Source: Henricia sp. BOLD:AAB3569
Taxonomy: Eukaryota; Echinodermata; Asteroidea; Spinulosida; Echinasteridae
Length of the DNA: 64,000 nt
Assembly: GCA_037783545.1 (NCBI GenBank)
Contig: JBBELK010000303.1
Location: 310,001-374,000, forward strand
Direction of reading: 5' to 3'
Every line of letters begins with the position of its first letter. Positions within the stretch are counted from its first letter, which is position 1. The translations under genes were made by a program, and so were the position numbers. Under the pieces are notes generated by a model. That model saw nothing but the letters and a program-made list of their open reading frames with translations. It was not told the DNA's origin and made no database searches. This document shows, piece by piece, positions 20,116 to 30,599 of the stretch.

Positions 20116-23100
20116 CTGTTGTAAGATTAGAAAAGGGATTGAGTTAATCCACATTATTGAACAATTATATAGGTCTGTTAAATAAAGTCCATCTCGTGTT
20201 AGAATATAGAGGTTTTCCGGCTGAGCCTATTTTAAAACTTTTTTTTAGTCAAAGTTAATTATTCTGATATTCGTATTCGTCCAGTGTAAAGCCCGGCAGC
20301 CGATTTCAAGAAAATTTGCGTAGCTTGCGCACTTTTTGAAAATGGCATATGCCCCATAAGCTTGAGTGTAATTATCACAGGAATGATGCGCAGCGTATGC
20401 ATTCAAAGGTTGCGCAAGCGGGCTTACCCAGTGCGCAAGGATTCATCAAATTGGCTGCTGTTCATACTTTTTATGCAAAAGCATGAAAACTGAAGTAAAA
20501 ATGCATGACGTCAAACATTTCCTGGCGAACATTCTCGGAAGTTAAAGCATGTTCAACTTTCTGTGAAATGGCGGAGCGAAAACGTTTTGAACGTGTTGAT
20601 GTTTGTTTTCGCGTGAAGTATATGAACCTGGCTTATATAGCCTAATTGAGTTTGTGATTTTGTAATAAAAGTTCAATCCAAACTCAAACCATGAGCAAGC
20701 ACTTCCGACAAGGAAGATTTACTTTCGTCTCGTCCACGACGAACCGTGTTGCTCAAAAAACAAATTCTGAATTCTGTAAACCTACTTGGTCTGATAACAT
20801 GATGCGAACGAATTTCTCCATGGATATAACGCCGTTTATCAGTTTTCCAATCATGTACATTTTTAAGAAAACCTGCACACAAACATGGCATCTGTTGTAA
20901 ATGATCTGTGGGTTTCTGTACTACTTACCGCTTGTTTCTGCGATTTCAGTTGATGGTGCGGGCGTTGGAATAATTTCTGTAATATCAATATAAAAACAAT
21001 TCATAAATTCACGAACTACAAAGCGGTGTTTTCAGAATAGCGATTTAATTATTTGATCACGGCAGTTATTACACTTGACACACATACTCGAGAGAAAGTA
21101 CCAGTCTAGGCGAAGCATTGTCTTTCTGGACAAAGGTGGCAGACGGTCAATGGAATTAGGACATAAAAGTTGTCACGTGATATTTTAATTAACTTTAGAC
21201 CAAGACGATTTTAACGTATAAGTGGGATACATAGGGGGAGGGGGGAGGGGGAGGGGGGGGAGTGTGTGGGTGGAGGCGGAACGGGGGATGCGGTGTTGGT
21301 GCGTTAACAAAAGGGTATAGAAACCATACGTAGAGTGGTAATGTTCACGCGTGCTGCCATGATTGTTCCACCAATCTCCCTATCCAATAATAGACCGATC
21401 CAGTAAGCTCCGCCCATTTTAGAATTGACCAATCACAGGTAACCAAAAAGTAGATCTCCATTTAGGTTACCTGACACTATGAACATCTAACAATGGAAAT
21501 TGGGCACACACCATTGTTACTAACAATGGGGTTACAATGAACATGTACATGTTCTTGCTCATAGTGTGAGTCCTGAAAATTTAGTGTACAGAGCTACGGC
21601 ATTTTTATCAGCGCAGAGGGCTATAGCTAGCTATTTTAAAACGGATTGTATAAGACTGGCCAAACATACTTTTAATCCCTTCATAATTGTGTTTCTGTGT
21701 AAATCGGTAAAACCCACTAATATTAGCTTGTCGTTTTGCTATGTGTGTCGAGTTGTTTTTGTTCGATCGCGCGCGTTACGCGTAATGCAGGCGTGTTGTA
21801 CGTGCACGCACACGACCGGATACTTAACCGCACATTTTGCTTTCTGGAGCGTGCAGTTCGTGTGTGCGTGTGCGTGTTTTAATACGCGCTGACGACGGCG
21901 CGGACGCTGACGCGCAGCGCGGCCACGCGACTCTACTGCACACGTGCCTCACATGTGTGGCATGTTGCTAGGCAATAGACCGATCCAGTAAGCTCCGCCT
22001 ATTTTGGAATTGACCAATCACAGCCTCAGGATCAGGTAACCAAAAAGCAGATCTCCATTTTGGTTACCTGAGTCCTCACAATTTTGTGCACAGAGCTACG
22101 GCAAATGCAGCACGAGTGACGCAAAAACACCATAAACATCATTTTTATCAGCGCAGAGGAGGCTAGCGGGTTTAAAACGGATTGTATAAGACTATCCTAA
22201 CCTACTTTTAATCTCTTCATCAATGTGTTTTTGTGTAAACGGGAAAAACTTACCAAAATTAGCTTGTCGTTTTGCTAAGTTGTGCATTCACTTCGTTCTA
22301 GATGTGTGTCGAGATGCTTTTGTTCGATGGCGTGCGTTACGCGTATTGCAGGCGTGTTGTACGTGCACGCATACGACCGGATACTTAAAGGCACAGGCTA
22401 GTCAGCAATGCGCGCGCGCCAAATTGGTGCCACAAAATACGCAGCTCCATAGCAAAGGCATGCATGGAGATGCGTAATTCGTGGCACCAATTTGGCGCGC
22501 GCGCATTGCTGACGAGCCTGTGCCTTTAAGTGCACATTTTGCTTTCGAGCGTGCACTTTCTGTGTGCGTGTGCGTGTTTCAATACGCGCTGACCAGGGCG
22601 CGGATGCTGACGCACGGCACAGCCACGCGACTCTACTGCACACGTGCATCGCACGTGTGGCATTTTGCTAGGCAATTTCTAAATGGGCGGAGCTTACTGG
22701 TTCGGTCTATTGCTAAATGGGTGGTTACTGGATCGGTCTATAGACCTTGATCACGGCGCGGCCATCTTCCTTTTTCTCCTATTAAAATGAACGTAACCAA
22801 AGCGAGGCTTGCAGAAAAAAAAAGTTTAGTACCGTTTTGAAATTGATCATTGTGTATATCACAATGGCACAGGCGTTGCGCGATCAAGAGAGCGTGCAGC
22901 GTAGACTCAACGGAAGACTACACGCGTTATCGCGCGGACGCGCAGACGCACCATAGGCGTAGGAGACGGGGGTGGGGCAAGGGGAGGTGATCCCCCCCCC
23001 CCAACTTTCAAAAGTGGGGTGGGGGTGGGGTGGGGGGCTAAGATATCAATCCCCCCCCCCCCCGCTGAGCGACACCGGAGCGATCCGCCGTGACCATCCC

Positions 23101-26100
23101 CCACCACTTCCCCCACTCCCCCCACTCCACCCACTTTTGAAGAGCTTGCTACGCCTATGCGCACTAATCGTACCAGACACGTACTATGGGGAACAAAACA
23201 AAGATGGACGCATCGTGATAAAGGTCTATTAAGCTCTGTATTATCACAAGACAACCAAAAACGTCGCCTCCACACACACAGGTTATATTTTCAGAACCAC
23301 AAATCTTTAAAAGAGATATTTCACACGGTGCTACCGCAAATAATTTGCACATTTATTTCCACCATGCATAGCCTGAAGTCTTACTTAGCCGCTGCTTACC
23401 CAATCAGGCCAGTTATATGCATGCTTGCCATCCATCAAGGTATGCGACAAATATGCACGACATATATCTGAAATATTTGCAAAGACAGTTGCAAAGAAAC
23501 GTACGCCATCGCAAATATTTTCAAAGATTTTTGCGACAATGATATTTCCAAAGATATTCAATCATCAAAATAATATGCGGCATTGCAAAAAGATGTCACT
23601 CTGTGATATGCGTGCACATGTTATGCTACGTTTACACCATGTCCCCGGCAGTCCCGGCGCCCCGGTAGAGGAGCACCGGGGAGGCACCGGGATGGACGTC
23701 GGGGAGCGTAGGGGACCGGGGTGGCGAAACGTGAATGACCGTAGCTCACCCTTGCCACCGGCCGGTGACCGGCCAGTGAGCAGCTCTGTCAAAAATGTTG
23801 CCCCGGCACTAATGAGAATCGTCCTGGGCCGCAGTGGGACGGGGCTTCCGTCACATGGCGTGACGGACCGCAGTGTGCCTTGACTCACCGGGGTGTGGCA
23901 CCGTGGGGTGCCGGGGACCTATGATCGCGGCCGGTGCCTTGCACTCCGCCACGTTTAGAAGCCCGGCACCCTACGGTCTGCCAGGGACCGTCACGGTAGT
24001 TGTCACAGCATGGTGTGAATGCGGCCTGGTGAACTTCGGTGCGCCAAGGTGTGTGACGGTTATTGCTCACGGCCAGTTACGCCTCACTGCATCGCGCTCC
24101 AGGACGAAGTGAAAATGAAGTTATAGAGCGTACTATTTACACCCACCGGGAGACCACCGGGAGACCACCGGGTGACCACCGGGGCGTGAAACGTGACAGC
24201 TGCCACGTTCAGTCGCAGGGCGCCGCAGCAGACCCTCGCACACCGTCGGGAACGTATTGGGCCGGGACAACAAACGTGACACGAACGGGACGGACGTGAG
24301 GCACCGCATCAGAACTTAGCAGGCCGGCCTGGGACGTGGACCCATCCGTAGTGGAACGGCGCTTGAAACGTAGCGCGCCGTCCCGGCACGGCGCGCCACG
24401 CTTTCCGTACCGGGACGTAACGCACCGTGGTAGAACGCAACACACCGGCCCAACTAGGGCCGAGTCGAGCCAAAGTAATAAAAAGACAATAAAAGTTCCA
24501 CGGCACGCTACGTTTTGGCCAAACCAAAGGACCAAAGGATGAAACGAGCGAACAATTAATATTCAGATCAAACATTTCCAACGATAAGCAAAAATAGTTA
24601 AAGGCTAAACTTTAGTGACTTAAAATGGCAAACAATTACACAATGAGATTCTGGTGCGTGGCTTATACCTGTAACTGTTATTGCCGACGTGTCGACAGAC
24701 AACGCAGCAATAGTAGGGTCGGTGGAGTTGGTGAAAGATTCGACTAGGAAATCGCGCAGGGTATCCTTGGTTATGCTGGCATCATCGGCGTAATCAAGTA
24801 AGTACACCGCAACGACGCTGCCTTTCCGGAATTCCGTAACGGTACATTTCAGAAAACCGTCTTTTGGGGAAGCTTTCTCAAGCTGGTGAAAAAAACATAA
24901 ATAGTTAAGTCGTGTAAAAATCGTGTATTAATTGTTTCTTCCCGAAATTATCAGCATTTCATTATAGTATATCAAATTGGTGGACCAATTAGCCTTTTTC
25001 GTGTTTCAATAACAGCATCCATTTTATTGCACCTCCATTTGAAAGTGAACATTTCCAATGCAAAGATAAATTACACGCAAAAGGCTAATTTCACATGATC
25101 CTCTACACCGGCAGGAATCGGGTTACTGAAATTAGCCGACTTTTGTCGTTGCCCTGGCCCTGTAACCAACCAGCCAGGAGGGTCTTATAACGGCCACGAA
25201 GTCCGATAGAACAGGAAGAAATGCTCAGACATGCAGTTTTAGAGCAAGTGGGGTAAACCCACGGAATCAAGCAGGGACTGAGAACCCAATCCACGTATAC
25301 TGACCCGGACGTGATTTTAACCAGGGCCACAGAGGTGGAAGGTGATGAAAAAACCGCTACGCCAACCTGATTCCCTGATTTGCCATTTAAAACGGCCAAT
25401 GACATCATGAAAGGAATGAATGAAGTGCGTCACTTAGTATACCAACAAGAACGATGGGCGGACCTCGTGCTCCAAATTGGGGGGGGGGGGGGGGGGGCGT
25501 TCGTTTAACCCACCCTCACTCCGCCACCCTACGGGCATGGATTGCAAAAAAAAGCTGTAATACAAGTCAGTATCACCTAATATCCAAAACAATACCACCA
25601 TATTTAGCTTAACAAGCTCACCTTACAGCAGCCGATTTCACGAATCCTTACGCACTGCGTAAGCCCGCTTGCGCAACTTTTTATTGCGAAAGCTGCGCAA
25701 CATTCCTGTGATAATTACACGCAAGCCTATGGGGCTTATGCCATTTTCAAACGTTGCGCAAGCTGCGCAGTTATTGTTCGTAAAATCGTCTGCAGCTTTT
25801 TTTGATGAGTAATTCCAGGGGTATTCGAGCGTTAAGTTTTGTCCAGGTCAATAAACCCCGACGTTGGCTGTTAAACCAGAAAGGTGTTTGTCACCTTTTG
25901 ATGCAAACAGTATTGGCATCGGATTTTGACTTCCTAACTTACCGCGCTGCAAACTATCTCGCTCAACTCGGTGAATTTTGCCGACGCAGGATCTTTCAAG
26001 TCCTCTGTAAAGACTGCTTCAGTTCCGTTTAAATTGGTGATACGAAGGTCGCCCTGGAACTTCTTTGGAGCTGTTGGAATTTGGAGATTGGTACTGTTCA

Positions 26101-29100
26101 ATAGGGCTTCAAGAGTGGATGTGTTCTTTGAACATGTAGTCGAGTCTTATACGTTTTGTTTTATATGTCATTGCAGGCCAAGTTACAACCATTTCTGTGA
26201 ATTTAACACTTTTGTGAATAGGTCACCAGTTTTGTAAAAAAACGCCTCTTTTTGTGAATTTCAAGCTCACGGGTGTTGTGAAATATCGCCCACTTTTGTG
26301 AAATTTCACAAAAGTGGTCGAAAGTTCACAAAACCTGTGACCTATTCCCAAAAGTAGTAGATTCACAACAATTGTTGTAACAGGCCCATGGGAAGCCGAA
26401 GTGTGATGCTGTTGCCATGGAAATTGCAAGTATATTATAAACACTGCCACTTCTCAATAGGTATGTCGTACACTTGTTCAAAATCTGTAGTAGAGGTGTT
26501 ATTTTTAAATTCCACTAAACTTTGCCATTATGGGACTATTAGACACCGACTGAAGATATTCCGACAAGCCTCTGCTTGACAGATAATTATTTCATATTAT
26601 TTTAAAATACCCCATTTTGGTTCACAATAAACACAATTACTTTACTCAAAATAACGTTAATTAATCATATGAGACACCGTTTGACTACATGTAATAAATA
26701 GTAACATTATGTCCGGTATGACTAATTAACGGTATTTTGACAAGAATTTTGACTAAGAACACTGTCACTTACGCGGAGCGGCAGTTGTTGGCATTAGTGT
26801 AGTCTGCGATTCAGTCGTCACTTGGATAGTCGTGCCACTTGGTCCTGTACTTGGTTTTGCAGTGGTGGGTCCGGCTGTACCGGAATCCGTAGTTCCGGTT
26901 GCTCCAGCATCTGTGGTTCCAGTTGTGATTCCAGATGTGGTACCGTCTGTGACTCCGGTTGTGGCAGCGGCTGTGGCTCCGGTTGTGGCAGCGGCTGTGG
27001 CTTTGGTTGTGGCAGCGGCTGTGGCTCCGGTTGTGGCAGCGGCTGTGGCTCCGGTTGTGGCAGCGGCTGTGGCTCTCGTTGTGGCAGCGGCTGTGGCTCT
27101 CGTTGTGGCAGAGGCTGTGGCTCCGGTTGTGGCAGCGGCTGTGGCTTTGGTTGTGGCAGCGGCTGTGGCTCCGGCTGTGGCTCCGGTTGTGGCTCCGGTT
27201 GTGGCTCCTGTTGTGGCACCGGCTGTGGCTCCGGTGTCGGCTCCCGCAGTCACAGTGGTTGCCATTCCACCCCCTACTGCCGTAGTCGTTTCTCCAGCGT
27301 TTGTTGTGCCTGTAGACGTAGACGTACCTCCAGTAGCATTAGTGGCACTCGGCGTGGTACCATCGACCGGCGTTGCGATTGAGCCTGTGGCTGCTGCTTG
27401 AGTTGAGCTCACAGCTTGGGTAGACGCATTTTCAGTCGTCATTGTGTTGAAAGTGCTTCCGCCTTGCCCTGCCGATGAACCGGCAGTTGATGTTGCTGCT
27501 GCGGTGGAGGCTATGCTAGTCCCAGTATCTGTTGTTGTTCCCATGGTTACACCTGTTGTTGCTGTACCGCCGGCTGTTGTGGCTGAATCGGGCGCTGTTG
27601 ACCATGTTGCTGTGGTGGTCCCTGATGTTGTTGTTGTTGTTAGTGTTTCATTGGTCGTCGCTGTCGCTGATGTTATTAATGTTGTCGTCTCGGCTGTTGT
27701 TGCCTCTGCAGCGTTTAATACTCCTGAAAGCAAAGAGGAAAAGGGGCTTTACATCGATATTACAGACATTCCCAGGCTCGTACGCTGATTGTTCGATAGA
27801 CTTGATGTCTTGTCGGTAACTAGACCAGTTGGTTCGTAAACCTCAGCAGCGTAGTCGAGAATGGACTGGGAACAAGTCTAGTCGACCTCTAGTTACCGAC
27901 TTCAGAAACGTGTCTGTCAATTTGTACACAGGCTATGAGGTTTGCTACCAGAATTGGACGTAGAGATCTGATTAGTCGAGACACGGGGCTTTATTAATAT
28001 TCATGCAACATTTTCAAAAAAATGTGCTTGTGAATTAGTGGACCTATCAATATCCATTACTCCTGAATTTCAAAATGAGACATAATCATAGTAATAATAA
28101 GACCTTTCCGTTGGCCCAAGTTTTGGTTAAGAAATAAATTCAAAAATCGTAGCTGACAATTGTTGTGGGGGGAGTTTTTTATAGGTATACATGTATATTA
28201 TTTTATTGTACACTTAATGTACGCAGTATAAATGCTCGTGGCTCAAAGAAGACCTACTACATTTAAGTGAAAGTTAAACACAGTTCATCTGAATAAAGAT
28301 ACGTAACTATTGCAAAAATGTTCTTACTGCATATTCATTTAAACCCCGCACCCCCACCCCCACCCTCCTGGTAAAAAATGGACGCTTAGTACCAAACCGT
28401 GGAGTGCGGTGCGTGGATTACCGTGACTGGTTCTTGCTATGGCAACAGCGTCAACACGCTTTGAATCGTAAATATTGTCGCGCAATCAGGTTTCTCAAGT
28501 CGGTAACACGGGTCGAAACCAAAATATATACTGCACATAAAAACGGCTGTCGATCGTGTGCGGTAAAATGGCGTTAGACGGACAAAACACGACCGTATTA
28601 CCGAATTGATTTCAAGTCTATTGTTCGGGAGAGGGTTGCCAAACAGGTGGATCTATATTAGTCTTTTGTGTGTTTCGCATAAATAGCGTCTGGTGTACTG
28701 ACGTACTTACTTTTACATGCACACTTAGTATTCACTTGACCAGACTAATTGTTTGTTGATATGTGCCTGATGTGGTGCACGCGGCAGGAGTGAAGTACAC
28801 TCTAAAAATAGATTAGTTGAATTTAACCAATGTGGTTGGTAGATATGTGTCCAATTACCAATATATTGGTTAAAATAACCAATATGGATTGGTTTAAGGT
28901 TCCTAACTATTATAATGGATTAGTTATTTTAACCAATAAGATTGGTTATTTTAACCAATAGATTGGTTGGACACATGTCTACCAACCACATTAGTTGAAT
29001 TCAACTAATCTGTTTTTTAGTGTTCTTAGAATCAATACTGTGTTCACCGTGGGAGAGAATGGCATAAAGCAACGAAACTGTTGATTGCTAGGAAATGGCG

Positions 29101-29942
29101 TGCACCACGTAGCTAGCAACAATAATTGCATCTAGCGAAGACATGGCGCCAGACATTATGCAACTTTTACACGCAAAAGGCTAATTGTCCTTTGAGAGAA
29201 CTAATGGCGTAATGACAAGAAGCTAGGATGTCATGAAGTGCGTCTCGTACACCCAAAAACAATGATGAGTGGACTTTGGTCTCCAGATGGGGGCGTTCAT
29301 TCAGACCCTTCCTCCCTAAGAATATCGATTTCAGATACATATCTTTTGCTCACGGACCATTTTTCCCTGCTCTGTTATTTGAATAATATGCGTCTGTTCT
29401 CTTATTTATGTTTTATCTAAATTTATTAATTTATTTTTTACATTGCATTTTTTTTAAAAGGGGAACATCTCAAACTTTAGGTAGAATCTGTTACTCTAGG
29501 AAAAGTTACATTCAAACGTACATAAGGCAAGGAAAAATTAAAGTTCATGATTCTACGAAGATATCGGCATTTTTTTATTTTAAAAGTAACACTAGGCCAA
29601 ATTATCAAATTTTAGAATTTTTTTAATTTTAGTAATATTTTGTTGATGTATGCACCCTTCAAATTCTTAGCCGTTTAAATTAACCGGACAGTTTTTAAAA
29701 GAGGGAAACGCCTTATATTCTGTACGTTTGACTAGTCGTGCTCGCAAAAAAAGGCACCGTTTGATGAAGCAGTGCAGCGACCTCTCGTGTTTGTATATGT
29801 CAGCTATGTGCAGTCGTTTTCCGTCGACAGCGAATCGCCATTACATTTTCTGTTATTCTTCCCCCGAAATACACGAGTTGTTTTACTTACCGATGAGTAG
29901 TAATGCTATAACGAGGAAATGCAACAGTTTCATTTTGTCCAT
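19928..29942 (-). CDS. mucin-like type I membrane protein with SEA domain (six exons, 526 aa)
   Basis: A cell-surface, probably heavily O-glycosylated protein. Coding exons on the minus strand are 29942-29891, 27723-26773, 26070-25943, 24882-24669, 20976-20929 and 20115-19928. All junctions are GT/AG and the sum, 1581 bases, keeps one frame with intron phases 1,1,0,1,1. Order: signal peptide MDKMKLLHFLVIALLLIG; Thr/Ala/Ser-rich mucin region of about 315 residues; SEA domain (starts KKFQGDLRITN, ends about SAITVT) with KGSVVAVY at the usual self-cleavage site; Pro/Thr stalk (IIPTPAPSTE); helix AGAIAGIAVGGAVLIILVL continuing IIIVFIF; basic KVKGNGAK and a 20-residue tail. Start context is GCCATGG. 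The gene name is not known. The phase-1 borders around the two SEA exons are typical of shuffled extracellular domains. Confidence 0.88.
20297..20460 (+). repeat. Z foldback MITE, copy 1 (intron 5)
   Basis: Palindromic element whose ends read CAGCCGATTTCAAGAA and AATTGGCTGCTG. Inner words: GTGTAATTATCACAGGAATG and GTTGCGCAAGCGGGCTTAC. It is the reverse complement of copy 2 at 25626-25770, in another intron of the same gene. Confidence 0.75.
20929..20976 (-). CDS. mucin-like gene exon 5: juxtamembrane stalk
   Basis: A 48-base exon flanked by ATTGATATTACAG and GTAAGT. It encodes IIPTPAPSTEIAETS between the SEA domain and the membrane. Its length is a multiple of three with phase-1 borders, so it could be skipped without a frameshift. 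Confidence 0.85.
21285..21325 (+). repeat. F repeat fragment
   Basis: GTTGGTGCGTTAACAAAAGG preceded by a G-rich run (21230-21260), as in the other F copies. Confidence 0.45.
21390..21974 (+). mobile_element. U element, copy 1 (intron 4)
   Basis: Starts ATAGACCGATCCAGTAAGCT and carries a CpG-rich interior (GCGCGCGTTACGCGTAATGC, GTACGTGCACGCAC). It runs directly into copy 2 at 21975 and so lacks its own right terminus. Confidence 0.65.
21975..22742 (+). mobile_element. U element, copy 2 with a T4 insertion (intron 4)
   Basis: Starts with the same terminus as copy 1. It ends with the inverted terminus (complement ATAGACCGATCCAGTAACCA), preceded by a second inverted copy of the terminus, ACCGAACCAGTAAGCTCCGC. 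A 137-bp T4 MITE interrupts it at TTAA; copy 1 shows the empty site (TACTTAACCGCAC). Confidence 0.75.
22389..22525. mobile_element. T4 palindromic MITE, copy 1
   Basis: 137 bp, flanked by TTAA at 22385-22388 and 22526-22529. The arms read AGGCACAGGCTAGTCAGCAA and then TGCGCGCGCGCCAAAT, with complements at the right end. It sits inside U copy 2, and the empty site is visible in U copy 1. Confidence 0.9.
22950..23162. repeat. G/C-run foldback
   Basis: The ends CATAGGCGTAGGAG and CTTGCTACGCCTATG are inverted. The interior alternates G runs and C runs (CCCCCCAACTTTCAAAAGTG, AACTTTC/GAAAGTT-type pairs). No coding content. Confidence 0.55.
23618..24475. other. CpG-rich island with CACCGGG words (intron 4)
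   Basis: About 850 bases are far richer in G, C and CpG than the surrounding intron. Recurring words include ACCGGGG, GCCCCGGCA and GGGACGGAC, with a short direct repeat of GGGAGACCACC at 24147-24183. ACGTTTCGCC/GAAACGTG words occur in both orientations. Frames are open on both strands because stop codons are rare in this composition. It could be an inserted element or a CpG island; no transposase or promoter motif was identified. Confidence 0.5.
24669..24882 (-). CDS. mucin-like gene exon 4: C-terminal half of SEA domain
   Basis: 214 bases after acceptor TTTTTTTCACCAG. Reads LEKASPKDGFLKCTVTEF, RKGSVVAVYLLDYADD and on to SAITVT; donor GTATAA in phase 1. Two Cys (one in exon 3, one here) could form a disulfide. 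Confidence 0.88.
24987..25090. repeat. M-family MITE, short deletion derivative (intron 3)
   Basis: 104 bases between AATTAGCCTTTTTCGTGT and TTACACGCAAAAGGCTAATT. Only the outer parts of the family remain. Confidence 0.7.
25092..25398 (-). repeat. S2 tRNA-derived SINE (diverged)
   Basis: Shares TGGATTGGGTTCTCAGTCCC (minus strand) and the CGGTTTTTTCATCACC head region with the better copy at 61965-62265. The B box region is degraded. Confidence 0.55.
25626..25770 (-). repeat. Z foldback MITE, copy 2 (intron 3)
   Basis: Inverted relative to copy 1 at 20297-20460: CAGCAGCCGATTTCACGAAT, GTAAGCCCGCTTGCGCAAC, CATTCCTGTGATAATTACAC. Confidence 0.75.
25943..26070 (-). CDS. mucin-like gene exon 3: N-terminal half of SEA domain
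   Basis: 128 bases. Acceptor TTCCAACAG; reads PKKFQGDLRITNLNG, VFTEDLKDPASAKF, TELSEIVCSA; donor GTAAGT in phase 0. The FxGxLRIxN start and the L-D-P-S-F pattern are typical of SEA domains. Confidence 0.88.
26176..26386. mobile_element. foldback element filled with TTTTGTGAA words (intron 2)
   Basis: The ends GGCCAAGTTACAACC and GTTGTAACAGGCC are inverted. The subterminal GAATAGGTCACCAG and CTGTGACCTATTCC pair too. The interior repeats TTTTGTGAA or its complement about eight times, meeting at CCACTTTTGTGAAATTTCAC. Confidence 0.75.
26773..27723 (-). CDS. mucin-like gene exon 2: Thr/Ala-rich mucin domain
   Basis: 951 bases after a strong acceptor (CCTCTTTGCTTTCAG). The product is dominated by Thr, Ala, Gly and Ser with almost no charged or aromatic residues, as in densely O-glycosylated mucins. 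It contains the 24-bp minisatellite at 26961-27176. It ends C|GTAAGT in phase 1. Confidence 0.88.
26961..27176 (-). repeat. 24-bp coding minisatellite, nine units
   Basis: Nine head-to-tail 24-base units (plus strand GTGGCAGCGGCTGTGGCT with CCGGTT, TTGGTT or CTCGTT endings) encode the 8-residue unit ATTGATAA with G/K/R changes at one position. Shorter 12-base units follow to about 27212. Every unit is a multiple of three, so copy-number change keeps the frame. Confidence 0.9.
27724..28656. other. part of intron 1, no element recognised
   Basis: Includes a short inverted pair (CTTGATGTCTTGTCGGTAAC near 27800 with GTTACCGACTTCAG near 27892). Nothing else recognised. Confidence 0.4.
28657..29185. 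mobile_element. M-family MITE carrying a nested W MITE (intron 1)
   Basis: The outer termini are ATTAGTCTTTTGTGTGT and ACACGCAAAAGGCTAATT. The body matches the 40660-40925 and 52145-52445 copies (ACTTAGTATTCACTTGACC, GTGTTCACCGTGGGAGAGAA). It is split by the W element at 28798-29021 within the stretch that reads GAAGTACACGATCAATAC in the 40 kb copy. Confidence 0.75.
28798..29021. mobile_element. W foldback MITE (AACCAAT words), copy 1
   Basis: Inverted ends CACTCTAAAAATAGATTAGT and its near complement. The interior is made of AACCAAT/ATTGGTT words in both orientations, with GGACACATGTCTACCAACCA near the right. It is flanked by TA on the left and TT on the right. It resembles 32470-32724. Confidence 0.8.
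29186..29890. other. part of intron 1, A/T-rich
   Basis: No element or exon recognised apart from the exon 1 donor at its end. Confidence 0.4.
29891..29942 (-). CDS. mucin-like gene exon 1: signal peptide
   Basis: Encodes 17 residues and the first base of a Gly codon, then donor GTAAGT at 29890. The context GCCATGG favours this ATG. Upstream, TTGTTTCAATGTTCAG ending at about 29979 looks like an acceptor, so a noncoding first exon may lie further up. Confidence 0.85.
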
Positions 29943-30039
29943 GGCAGTTAGCGGGCTCCCTCCTTCAATGACAATCTGAACATTGAAACAAGATAATATA
30001 ATCAATATTAAAACACGATGGTTGGCCTTTCAATTATAC

Positions 30040-30345
30040 TTTTTTAGTGTAATATTTGCATAATGGCTGGCGCCCCGAATTATTCACTTTCAAATGGAGT
30101 TGCAGTTTAGAAAGTCCACACAGTGTGCTATTGTTGCTACGTGGTGGACGTCATTGCCTAGGAATCAACAGTCTGGTCGCGTTATGTCATTCTCTCATAC
30201 GGCGAACATGGTATTGATTCTGTACTTGATACACCTGCTGTACTTGACATTAGTCTGGTCGAATGGATACTGAGTGTGCATGTGTAAAAAGTATGTCAAT
30301 ACACAAGACGCTATTCATGCAAAACACGCAAAAGGCTAATTTCAG
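30040..30345. repeat. M-family MITE
   Basis: Contains GCATAATGGCTGGCGCCCC near the left end and ends AACACGCAAAAGGCTAATTT. The inner words GGTATTGATTCTGTACTTGA and GTGTGCATGTG are shared with other copies. Confidence 0.7.
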
Positions 30346-30599
30346 AAATAAATGGACTTAAAAGACAGCTAATTTTGTTACACTTTACATTCTAACATGC
30401 TCGTGTTTATGAATGGTAGAAATGTTTTTAAGGTAGTTTTCGCGAGTACGTATACACAGATGATATACAAGTCACAATTAGCGTTTCAGAAAAATGGCGG
30501 AACAGGCAATTATATGCCAAGTTTATTTAGCAATGGTCGTTTACCCATTTTAGAAATAAATTTAGGATACAAAGATGAAACGTGAGGGCAGAATGTATT

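Noticed and set aside
22481..23275. Open frames with Pro- or Gly-rich products
   Set aside because: Produced by G and C runs and the T4/foldback arms; no domain or splice support.
26822..27401. Long open frames on both strands over the mucin exon (Cys/Gly-rich, Val/Ala-rich, Pro/Gln-rich)
   Set aside because: They are shadows of the 12/24-base coding repeat, which leaves several frames open. Only the Thr/Ala frame has a signal peptide, matching splice phases and downstream domains.
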